This document shows, piece by piece, positions 54,521 through 64,000 of a stretch of DNA of 64,000 nt. This DNA is from Tamarix chinensis (taxonomy: Eukaryota > Streptophyta > Magnoliopsida > Caryophyllales > Tamaricaceae), in the NCBI GenBank assembly GCA_030549775.1, contig CM060180.1, positions 33,577,090-33,641,089 on the forward strand, read 5' to 3'. The translations under genes and the position numbers were made by a program. The number at the start of each line of letters is the position of its first letter. The first letter of the stretch is position 1. Below the pieces are notes generated by a model that ran no database searches, was not told the origin of the DNA, and saw nothing but the letters and a program-made list of their open reading frames with translations.

Positions 54521-56803
54521 GTACCTTATTCAAAGTTGATTGTATATTATCATACTGAACTCATAAATATGTAAGACATACAACTAAACCACATAAGTAC
54601 AACCACGTAATTATCCTCAAATGACCATAATACCCTTAAGGTAGGCAAGACAATCATATTCTCCCAAAGCCTTATAAAATCCAAAACATATACATTTCCA
54701 ATCATTATCCAAAGTACATATCCTTAGTTTTCCATAGATATCTTGTTTCCAATATTATACCCAAATACAAACTTACATAATTTTATTACTCTCTAGAATA
54801 CCATTTCATAGCATTTTCATAAATAAATTATTCAATACAACATACTCAACACAAAAGCATATACAAAAATAAATAGAGAACATAAAACCCTAGCTATGAC
54901 AATTATCCTTACCAACGAGGAGACTGAGCTCTAAGCATGCAAATCCTATACCTCTTCCGAGATCACCGAAATATCACCTACGAAAATAAGATAAAATATG
55001 ATTAGGATCGAAGGAAAAAAAAATTGAGAGGGAAGTTAAGGTAAGGAGGGTAAAAATGGAATTATCTAGAGTCAAATGGAAACTTGAATTGTATGGAAGT
55101 GTAGAAGAATGTGTGGTGGAGATATGGTTAAATTTTGGTGGTGTTTGGACAAGGTTTGGGGTGAAAATAGGGGTGCACGACCAAAAGAATGAAGTTGCAC
55201 GGCTGTGTAGCAGGCAGTGCAGCTTCTAGTTAAGAAAAATAAGATGCACGGCCAGGTCGTGTGGAAGTTGCATGGCCATGCAACAACAGTGAACAACAGG
55301 TCGAGGGGAGAAAAGGCACACAACCAGGTGGTGTGGAAATTGCATGGTTGTGCAGCTCTAGTGTGAGAGAAAAAAACAAAGCACGGCCAGACGGTGTAAG
55401 AATTGCATGGTTGTGTAGTAGGGAATCTAAGCATTGCATGGCCATGCAGCAAACGGTGCACAGGTTGTGCACTCTACAACACTACAACAGACAAGGGGAA
55501 GGAGAAGGGAAAAGAGGCGGCGGTCAGTGGCGATGGCCGACGACGGTGAGGGGGAAGGTCGGGGTAACCTTTGTGGTTGGTCCACTAGCTAAATGGCGGT
55601 GAGTGGTGGCTTAGGTGGTGCTCGGTGGTAGCTTGGGTGGTTCGAATGCCAAAAATAGGGAAAGAATGAGAAAGGAGAAGGAAGAAGAGAAGAAGGTCAA
55701 GAAGGTGAGGGACGACAATAAAATGGAGGGATGGAGGGGTATTCATACTAGTATGGTGGCGTGCCTTATAGGAGAAAATGGAAGGGGTGACGAAGACGAC
55801 GATGATGATCTACCGAGAAGAAGAAAAGAAAAAGGATAGGGGGTTGGTGATGGTTGAAATGGATGGAAAATCAGGTAGAGGCACGAGGGGTGATGATGAT
55901 AATGAAGAAGACGAAGGAGATGTGCATGGGAGAGGAAGGTAGGGAGTGGTGATGGTGATGGGTTGCGAAATAGAGCAACAGTAGGGAGAAGAAGAAAGAA
56001 GAAGGAGGAGGCAGGGGAAGATAAGGAGGAGGCAACACGAGGGATGGTAGGGCTGGCAGGGTTGGTGTCATGGTGCATGTGGGAGGCAAGTTGATGGTGG
56101 TGGTGTAGAGGAAGCCAAGTCCCTCACGCCATAAAATTGGCGCAGGAGAAGAAGGGAAAAGAAAAGAAAAGGGAAAAGGAAGGAAAGGGAAGAGAGGAAG
56201 AAAAGAAAAGGAGAAAGAAAAGGAAAAAAGAGAAGGGTTAGGGAATTAGGATTAGATTAGGTAATTTCGGATTAGCTAAGTAATTTGGATTAGTGGAAAT
56301 TTTAGCGGGTTTTGATTTTTATTTATGAATTATCGATTATCCAAAATAAGGTTTCAGTTAAAGTTTCGGGATTAAGAAATTTGGTTAATGCTAACAATAA
56401 GATTCCTTGAGATTAGAATCAAATTAGGGTGCTAATGATACAGGATTAGGCTAAGCAAATTTTTGGGGTATTACACTTTGGGTATAAGAGTTAGGGCAAA
56501 ATGGTGTCATACCTTCAGGTGCTAGTTTTTTGTTATAATTGGTTTTCTTTTGGGCTCTTATGTCCCTTGCTGTATTTTTGGTCATCTTGTTGTACTGATA
56601 TTATTTACCCGTAACTTCTATTTATGTATGGTATTCTATTTCCGCTAATTTACATTGGTTATGGTTTGTTATATCATTAGCACTTGGTATAAGAAAGGCG
56701 AAGGAGTTAGGATTATGCTAAGTGTGGCGGTAACACCCAGTAATTTTGTAATTAACGCTTCTATAAAATGAAAATTTTATGTAAGTAAATTGAGGGTGTT
56801 ATG

Positions 56804-58114
56804 TTTGACCTTATATTTAACATGAATAATTGGAAATAAGAGAAAAATGGTTAAGTATGGATAGTTTTCATATGTGCATTATGTAATAATTGTGATCGCT
56901 CAATATAATATTAATATTTAAAGGGGAATGCCTCAAGAATTGAAAATTGTGGCTCTTTAGAGTTAGCTACCCTAGAGATGAGGTGAGAGCCCTTGATTTG
57001 GTTTTGTGGTTTCGTCGAATGCCTTAGAATTTTGATTAAGGCCCCATTTACTCTATAGGTGGCCTACATGACCTATCGGGGGTATTGATACATAAGTATT
57101 AGGAAACCTAGGATGGGAGGATACTATGTTGCCTTATTGCACTAGTATGACCAGTTACACCTTTGGGTTACAAATTAAGGGGATATTATGTTTCCTTAGT
57201 ATTCTTATATGATCGATGTACTTTCTATATCTCCTAGTTATTATTTTATCCCCTCAAATAATTAAAAATGAAACTAACTTTTATATGAGTATTTAATGGT
57301 TTTGTAGTTTCCTCCATGCACTATTTGGATTTGGTATATTAGTTGGCAATTGTCTTAGTACTTTCCTCCTTATGTTTATGAGTGTTATAGCGGTGTTTAT
57401 TAGAGAAAAAAAAAGAGCCTTAGTTATGTTTTAGTATTTTTCCTTTATGGGACACCCTTGTTATAAATTAAACTAATGGATGGATGTAATATGATTAAGT
57501 TTGATGTGAGGAGCATATGGACATGGTATGAGATAAAATATTGCATGATTATGGTATGTAGCTATGACGTGTACTATTTTATGTGCCACACCATGATCCT
57601 TGGTGTTGCCTTCTATGTGCTCTATGTGACATTTACATGCATAGCGTTGTGTAGTGGTTTCCTCATTATTATTGTACTAATAGGTTCCATTTTATGATCC
57701 CCTACCTATTCAATGGATAGCCTTAACCTTCTAGGTTTTGTTGACAGTGGAAGAACCTTGGATTGGGTCAAAGCATTTTGATAGGGTTATCTGGTGCCTC
57801 TTTCTAGTTGTTTTTGTTTTGTTCTTGTGTTCTCTTTTTTGAAACATTAAGGGTTGTATAAACCCTTCCTTATTGTATTTAAAAATTTTCTCTCTTCCAC
57901 TTTGTTATTTTCTGTTGGTTTGTCTCAACATTGGAGTAAGTGTTGACCATACTTGATCTTTATATTTGAGTGATTTTAGCCTTACATCTAGCATGGATTA
58001 GGTATTAGTCATGTCTCTCTCCATATTGGATGCAATAGTAATGCCCATTTATTTTGCACAATTGCTTCCACTAAAATAAATTTTTTTTTCAATATTAAAT
58101 TTGGGGGTATTAAA
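56804..58114 (+). mobile_element. Large LTR, type C, 5'-truncated copy
   Basis: It begins abruptly at text homologous to the middle of the neighbouring copy (56808 matches 52358: 'ttgacctta', then 'ataattggaaataa(g/a)ag'). It carries a leader (ATATTAATATTTAAAGGGGA), 'actctataggtggcctac' (52632 in the other copy has 'actctataggtgacctat') and 'cctattcaatggatag', and ends GGGGGTATTAAA. There is no coding sequence; a frame at 57476-57697 is not recognisable. Confidence 0.5.
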
Positions 58115-59072
58115 TAAGATGTGTTTTTATGATCATGGATTGAGATTAGGGTTCTAATACTTTTAAAGGGTTTGTAACCCCAATTTTCTAGACCTTTGAA
58201 TGGCTTGTGGGTTGGCTTTTTTGGGCAGCATGCATCAATACAAGAATGGGGATGAGAAGAAACAATAAAATGTTAAATTATGAAGTATATATGTGAACAT
58301 TTTAATAAAATGGGGACATAAAAGTGAAAATTAGGGAAACTTTTTGGGATAGGGTTGGTGAGTCAAATGATGTTTCCGTGCATTAGTGGTTTTGGGTCTC
58401 TGAAGTCTTTTAAAGGGATAGTGATATAATATCCTAGTCTTTTGAAACCTAATTTATTCATGATATATATTTTTGTGGCGATAAAGTTATCCTATTTTGA
58501 TGGTTTATTACATCGTTTAAGAGTTTTGAAACACTTGTTACGTTTTTAAAATATTTTTTTTAGAAATTCATTTTGTTTTTATGAGATTTTTTAGCCACTT
58601 TTGGCTATCAATTTTCATCTATATTAATCTAATTTATTAATATTTGAGATCTTTATGAAGGTTTGGTCATTTTTAAAATGATAAAATGAGGTGTTAACCA
58701 AAAAAACTAATCATAATATTATGAACATTCGTTCACATTTAAAGCCCTGAATTTACTCTTTTAATTATCTAAAATTTATAAAATGTTATTGATCACCATA
58801 TTTTGATTATCTTAAGTTATAAATTAATTAAATATGTTTGGTATTATTTTTATTATTTTCAAAATTATTTCACCAATTTTTGATATAATTAGCTATTGAA
58901 AACTAACTTTTGGCACCTAAATCATATCTAATCCTTAAGAGGTTCAATCCAAGCCACCCATTACTAATAAGATTATTTTTGGCCATTTATTTGGGTCATC
59001 TTGCAGGGTGATCACCCTCTCTAATCACACATACTTATCTTAAACAAATTATCTAAATATTTTGATGATAAG

Positions 59073-59343
59073 TAGAGTTGTAAATGAGTCGAGTTGAGCC
59101 GAATACCCCTGGATTCGGCCTCAACTCGTTTAACTAAATAAACCTAAAATAAGGCTTGAGTCCAACTAGTTTAACTAAATGAATGGCCGAGTCGAGCTCA
59201 TGAGCCAAAGCCATAAAATGAACCAAGCCTCACTTTTTTGAGCTCAAGGTTGACTCATTTAACTAAACAAACGAGCCGAACCGACCTTTTAATGAGCCAG
59301 GTTGAGTTGAATACCTAATTGACTCGACTCATTTATAACCCTA
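59073..59343. mobile_element. hAT-type MITE, 271 bp, with an 8-bp TSD
   Basis: The ends TAGAGTTGTAAATGAGTCGA and, reversed, TAGGGTTATAAATGAGTCGA are near-perfect inverted repeats of about 22 bp. ATGATAAG is duplicated at 59065-59072 and 59344-59351. An 8-bp duplication with TA(G/A)GG-like ends indicates hAT. The interior has repeated GAGCC/GAGTCGAG words. No transposase. Confidence 0.92.
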
Positions 59344-61213
59344 ATGATAAGTAATCATTACAATTATCACATTTAGTTAACTTGTTAACCTTTTGATACA
59401 TATCATCTTTTTTTTCTTATTCCTTTTCACCTATTATTATAGCAACATCTCCCTCCTTCCTCTATTCCTCTTCATCACCCCGTTCATTTTTTCACCATAA
59501 TCAAAGCTTGTTAACCTTCTTGAAATTCTAGAATTAGCTATTAGTGCAATCTTAGGCAAAAGAGAGTAAATCGTTGGTGTTTGGTTGATTGCATACTAAA
59601 TCTCCTCATATTTCAAGCGTGTTGGAAGGTTTTTTTTTTCAAAACATTTAAGGGTAAGTCTTGATCTTCCTCTTTTTGCTTTAAGTTTAGTTTCTTGTAT
59701 TTTGATTTCAAAAAAAGGTTTCTAACATATATTATTTCTAATGTTTGAAGGTTTTTCAAAGGAGATTTGAGTCTTTGTTGTGAAAAGGCTTTTATTTATT
59801 TTTCTTAGCTTAGAATTAGGTATACCTAACCTACTCTTTAGATGGTAGAAAGTATGTAAGATCATGAAAACATTTAAATTATGCTATGAACCATGCTAGT
59901 ATGATATCCTAGATTTTGCCCCTTTTTCATGGCAAGAAATATGTAATTAGAGTTTTTCGATGTTTAAGGTATTGTATGAAATTTTAGGATGTCTAATTTA
60001 CTACACATTTTAGAGATATTAAAAATGTTAATTATGTAAAAAGTTGTGGCCAAATAGACACAAATTGTTAAATCTATCAAAATTTAATAACTTGTATGTT
60101 AACCTCGACCTTTGGGGTTTTTGGTGTGCTCTTGTTGTTTTTAATCTATTTTGATTATTCCATTGGATTTTTTGTTAGGATTATTAGATGAAAGTTGATA
60201 CACAATATGCTAAAAAAATGAGTATGTTAAAGTCATCTTAATTATGGTCAAAGATTTGGATGCTTTAGGCATTTTAATGGTGTTCTTCATGTTAATTATG
60301 TCTTAACAACCCACAAATCACATATTTGAGGTTAAAAAATAATTAATCATATTCTCGGTTACTTAAGGAATAAAGTGATAATCTTTATCATTTAAGGCTG
60401 ATTAGTGCATGATTAGAGGTTAATGATGAACCATTAACCCTTACCCTTAAGGGCACCCTTGAATAGTTGAAATATAAGGAGATATGGTTAGAGTTTTAGG
60501 CGGAAAGCAAGCTTAAAGTGACTTTACGAGCATCTTGATCTTGAATGGACAAATATGCAAAAGTGTTAAGTTGAACTTAATTTGGCCTTAGTTAACTTTA
60601 TGAATTTCTGAATAATTGAATATGAAAGATTAAGATTGGAATGAATTGATTATAGTGAGGTTATGGCTTGTTGTTAACACTAGCATTTCATGGCTAGATA
60701 TTGGTTGCATTGAGGTTATGAATTGTTACCTAACCTTTAGCCTTTTATGGCCAAGTATCGGTTGTGACCTCGAGTAGTTAAAGTGTTGATGACTTGATTT
60801 GAATTTTGGGATCCATGGTTGAATAAAATACTAATGATTTGAAGTGAAAGACAATTTGAGTTGGGCAGGCATCTCATGCCTTAGGTTACCCCCCAAGTAT
60901 AAAAGACCTTTAGACCAAAGGTCCATTTCTACTTCATAAGTTAAATCACAAATATCTATTGGGGGCACGGACAAATAAGGATTTAAAGCTCTGGGAATGG
61001 TGTTTATGATGAGCAATCTTGTGCTTCCTTGCCTAGTTATATTGGAAGTGAGTGAGTTATTTATGGTTGGTTGACCATGGAAGTTTCCGTGGTTGAAAAT
61101 CCCAATCCCTTTCATAATTAAGTGAAATGGTTTAGATTTGATCACCCAAATGTGGCTTAATAATTAGATTAATGTATGAGATAGGTTGTATGGTAGGTTA
61201 ATAGTTACCACAA

Positions 61214-61340
61214 TGTACTACCCTTTTTATGAGATGTCAGTAAGTTATGTTGTGTACTACCTTTGTTATGAGATGTTGTTAGCTACTATTGTGTACTATC
61301 CTTGTTATGTTGGTAGTTATTGTTGTGTACTACTTTTGTC
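61214..61340 (+). repeat. 39-bp tandem array, about four copies
   Basis: TGTACTA(C/T) words at 61214, 61253, 61292 and 61326 are each followed by C(C/T)TTTGTTATGAGATGT-like text. Confidence 0.75.
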
Positions 61341-61752
61341 ACATGGTCTATTGGTTGGTTGATAACTTTTTGTTTGAGATAGTTGATGGTTGTCTTATGT
61401 AAAATTTGACTCCTATTTCATTCTTGTGGAATGCTTTTGTTGGTTTGGTTTCAACCTTGGATTCGGTGCTAACTATATTTAATCTTTGAATTTGAATGGT
61501 TTTAGTATTAGATTTGATATAAGTTATATACTAGTCATACATCTTTTTGTTTTGGACGTATCGGTAACACTCAACACTTAATATTTTTGCTTTCCTAATT
61601 TTTTTAAACAAAATTTTTAGGTTGTGAAAATGGGATGTTGTAGCTTGGTTATACTACTTCATAGTAATTGCATTAATCTCCGTTAGCTATATTGAGTATT
61701 GGCTTCTTCCGCCAACTTAATTCAGCTTCTATTTTGTCCCTCTCGATGAGGT

Positions 61753-61978
61753 CTAGCAAATTTTCTCCCTTTGCACAGAGATTTGTCTTTGCCCAAGCCT
61801 TAGCCCTTTCTCCTTCTGTATAGCATTGCGAGCCTCTCCCTCATTGCTGAATGTGACAAGCATGAAATGGTAATGACGGTTCCTTCGCAGCTTTTGTAGT
61901 ACGAAAACATGCCTTACCTTCCTAGAAAGCCTGGAATATTTTCCTGAGAATGGAGTTGTTGATTCTGAGAGGCAAGAA
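61753..61978 (-). pseudogene. Broken RRM-type RNA-binding domain fragment
   Basis: In the minus sense, with one frame change near 61925: NNSILRKIFQAF (helix 1), VRHVFVLQKLRRN, then YHFMLVTFSNEGEARNAI and LGQRQISVQRE. The spacing fits an RRM, with an RNP1-like YHFMLVTF. Plant proteins with such RRMs, including ones linked to LINE ORFs, have F(A/G)FV(R/T)F at this place. A stop follows at 61755-61753 and an in-frame stop occurs in the helix-1 segment. No exon context is seen, so it is a pseudogene or transposon remnant. GC content is higher than around it. Confidence 0.4.
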
Positions 61979-62590
61979 ATAATATGTAGATTATTATGTA
62001 GTGGATAGCGCTTGTTTTCATTTTAAAAAAATGATTATCAAGCTATTGTTAACATTTTATTACAAATAATTTGTAATTTTAAAAGGTAAAATGTGTTCAC
62101 ATTTAATTAATTTTCAAACTAATATATATCTAAAATGCCCTATCAACTATAAAATCTGCATTTGAGTTCAAAAATCTAAAATAATAACAAAATTCTCAAA
62201 AATGTTAGATAACTTCTAAAACTTCAAAACAATAATTATTACTAATATTTCCACTTTAACATATAATTATATAAATAGAAATCAAACTGCTTTTCTTATT
62301 TACATTTTTAAAAACTTTTAATTTTTCAATATAAATAATAATTTTTCTATATCCTAATATTGTACATTGTGACATGCAGAAAATAACATGCGTAGAATGC
62401 ACCGTGCACTCCATGCATAAAACACGCATGCCGAAGATGTACACGGTTACACTATATGTACCGTATGTATGAACGGTATGATCATATTTTATCTTATATA
62501 CAATCATATTCAATATGTATATTATATAATTTTTTTTATAATAATATACATCTAACAAAGAGAAAGTATATTATATAATTTTTTTATAAT
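61979..62590. other. AT-rich stretch, nothing recognised
   Basis: The DNA is very AT-rich with short TAT and TTT runs. A frame at 62256-62558 (minus) has no recognisable motif. A GC-containing island (62370-62480) holds 'acatgcgtagaatgcaccgt' and related words but no known element. Confidence 0.4.
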
Positions 62591-62940
62591 CTATTTTATA
62601 AAAATATTTATTCTTATTTTATATTATTATTATAAATTATGTGAAATATGTGTATTCTTTTTAGGATATGTATTTTTATTAAGATATGTATTTATATTCT
62701 TTATGATGTGCAATTTATATATTATGTTAGATATTTATTTATATATATTATGTAAGATGTATATTTATACTTTTTTAAGATATATATGTATATATGTATT
62801 ATGTAATATGTGAATTTACATTCTATAACATATGTGTATTTATATATATTCTGTAAGATATGAATTTATATATTATAAAGATGTGTGCTAATATACTCTA
62901 AGGTGTGTATTTATATTTTGAAAGAAATATATTTTGTCGA
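62590..62940 (+). repeat. Degenerate AT-rich tandem array
   Basis: Units like 'aagatatgtatttatatatt' recur roughly every 22-30 bp (for example 62665, 62685, 62750, 62783, 62850) with drift. The array may be related to the minisatellite that follows. Confidence 0.5.
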
Positions 62941-63224
62941 AAATATGAGTATTTTTATACTATATGCATTGTTTTTATGCATATGTGTATTTTCAACGAG
63001 TACAGAGTAGTAATTAACATATATGACAAAATAATATATAAGATAAGATCGCAATTTCTATGGTGCAACTGTACACATCTTTCACATTGTATATATTGTT
63101 GAGTCAACAATTTTTTTTAAACTAAAATATCTCTTAGTAGGATAATTAAAAATATATATATCATAATGTTCCTAATATTTTTCTTTATAAATAAATATTC
63201 ATATTGATATAATTTTTACAAAAA

Positions 63225-64000
63225 AAGTTACAATGGAAAATATTGATAAAATATAATACAATAATGGTGAAACATGAATATAATTATGGTAAAACATTAC
63301 TAATTAGTTTTATTAAGAAAATCACAACTAACTTAGGTCAAACATCAAGCATATTATGGTGAAACATAATAATAAAGAGAAGTAGGATTATATAATGCTA
63401 GACTATAGTGATACATCAAGTATATTATGGTAAAACATGATGTATATTGTGATGAAACACCAAGTATATTATAGTGAAACATGACGCATATCTTGGTGAA
63501 AAACCAAACATATTGTGGTGAAATATAATAATGGAGAAAAGTATGATTACATTATCCTGTACCATAGTGAAATATCAAGAACACTAAGGTAAAACATGAA
63601 ATATATCGTAGTGAAATACCAAACATATCAAGAACACTAAGGTAAACACATGAAAAATATCGTAGTAAAACATCAAATATTTCATGATTAAATCCCTATT
63701 ATATAGCAGAGATACGTGGTGAAACACCAAGATTAATCATGGTGAAACATACCAATGATTGCTATTGATTAGACCATGATGAAACACTAAGCAAATCGTA
63801 GTGAAACACCAAGTATATCGCTAAAAAACACTAAGTATATCGTCTTGAAACACTAATTATATCGCCAGAAAGCACTAAACGTACCGTGATAAAACATAAA
63901 AATGGAGATAAGTAAGGCTTTATGGATCATAATGAAACATCAATCATAATATAGTAAAATATAAAATATATCGTGTTGAAACATTAAAAAAATCATAATT
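63225..64000 (+). repeat. 22-bp minisatellite, runs past the window end
   Basis: The unit holds GTGAAACACCAAGTAT, usually preceded by ATCGTA. Clean 22-bp spacing is visible at 63408-63518 and again at 63784-63880. In the first block, copies ending 'catcaagtatat' alternate with 'catgatgtatat', suggesting 44-bp dimers. An 'aatggagaaaagta' insert interrupts the array about every 150-370 bp. Confidence 0.8.

Larger units (their letters stand above)
53438..56475 (-). mobile_element. Solo LTR, type B (3038 bp), perfect TSD
   Basis: It runs TGTAACACCCCAAAATTTAC...TTTTGGGGTATTACA, flanked by CTTTG at 53433-53437 and 56476-56480, inside the type-C LTR. Minus-sense order: pyrimidine-rich section (56270-55480), repeated 'ggccgtgca' words (55470-55180), donor-like GTAGGTGATATTTCGG near 54982, boxes (54520-54055), stem-loops (53914-53857), acceptor-like TTATGTGCAG (ends 53833), terminal stem-loop and ATGGCAGTGACACCC. 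Frames in 55072-56089 are compositional. Confidence 0.93.
50910..56803 (+). mobile_element. Large LTR, type C, in two pieces (50910-53437, 56476-56803)
   Basis: A C/T-rich section (50960-51300) is followed by AT-rich DNA, a leader ATATTAATACTTAAAGTGAA (52493), GCCCTA-type repeats, a 49-bp array (52892-53087) and the palindrome CAGTATG/CATACTG (53303-53323). After the nested solo LTR come CACTTGGTAT/ATGCTAAGTG (56681-56724), TGTGGCGGTAACACCC and the end GAGGGTGTTATG (56803). The architecture is that of types A and B, with different middle repeats. The start is not sharp. Frames at 50963 and 51293 are compositional. Confidence 0.6.
58425..61642 (+). mobile_element. Large LTR, type C-like, with a nested MITE
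   Basis: A drifted start TATAATATCCTAGTCTTTTG near 58425 and an end ATGGGATGTTGTA near 61642 bracket about 3.2 kb, of which 271 bp plus one TSD copy are a MITE. The leader AATACTAATGATTTGAAGTG (60828), a 39-bp array (61214-61340) and ATCGGTAACACTCAAC (61560) agree with the LTR plan. No TSD was found, so boundaries are tentative. The stretch 58115-58424 holds nothing recognisable. Confidence 0.4.

Noticed and set aside
1..64000. tRNA genes and host multi-exon genes
   Set aside because: I looked for the T-psi-C box GGTTCGA(A/T)CC with acceptor pairing and for conserved host domains and saw none; absence by eye is not proof.

Overview
This window looks like nuclear DNA from a flowering plant with a repeat-rich genome. 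I see no intact host gene, no operon-like layout, and no tRNA or functional rRNA gene. Everything recognisable is transposon-derived: Ty1/Copia and Ty3/Gypsy retrotransposons, an L1-type LINE, a Cassandra TRIM carrying 5S-rRNA-like LTRs, hAT-type MITEs, and above all a set of 3-5 kb solo LTRs that start TGTAA(C/T)ACC and end GG(T/G)(A/G)TTACA. Large LTRs with such termini are typical of Tekay/Del-type chromoviruses, but no internal region is present here, so the lineage is inference. The species cannot be named from the sequence.

Layout. 1-883: a MITE end inside an LTR fragment (type C). 884-12299: an LTR-like unit of about 4.9 kb (type D, minus) interrupted by two solo LTRs of type B (3091-6506 plus; 7149-10212 minus). 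12300-16400: LTR remnants, a Cassandra LTR fragment and unassigned AT-rich DNA. 16406-18624: Cassandra TRIM with an Angela-like Copia solo LTR (17148-18603) inside its 3' LTR. About 18960-36990: one decayed L1-type LINE, cut by a type-B solo LTR (19692-22994), a complete but dead Copia element (23926-29013) and a type-A solo LTR (29336-32970). About 37920-49195: a minus-strand Gypsy element cut by two type-A solo LTRs (38279-43186 minus; 44709-48075 plus). 49425-50909: the 3' end of a second Gypsy element. 50910-61642: three type-C LTR units, one carrying a type-B solo LTR (53438-56475) and another a hAT MITE (59073-59343). 61753-61978: a broken RRM fragment. 62590-64000: AT-rich arrays and a 22-bp minisatellite that runs off the window.

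The insertion order can be read from target-site duplications (TSDs). Perfect 5-bp TSDs flank 7149-10212, 29336-32970, 38279-43186, 44709-48075, 53438-56475, the Copia element, the Cassandra element and the Copia solo LTR. Two others (3091-6506, 19692-22994) have 4/5 matches. Removing the insertions rejoins the host element's sequence, and in places its reading frame.

The most interesting signal is shared architecture within the large solo LTRs. Types A and B carry, in the same order: a pyrimidine-rich, often TATA-led and GC-rich section; a donor-like TTAGGT site; two sets of three boxes containing CCAC-N11-GTGG; three consecutive stem-loops with compensatory changes; a conserved TTTGTGCAG acceptor-like site; and a last stem-loop directly before a GTGGCGGTAAC box about 90 bp from the LTR end. 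Types C and D keep parts of this plan but use different tandem repeats. This looks like a selected RNA-level or protein-binding module in LTRs, possibly including an intron inside the LTR. All functional reading is inference.
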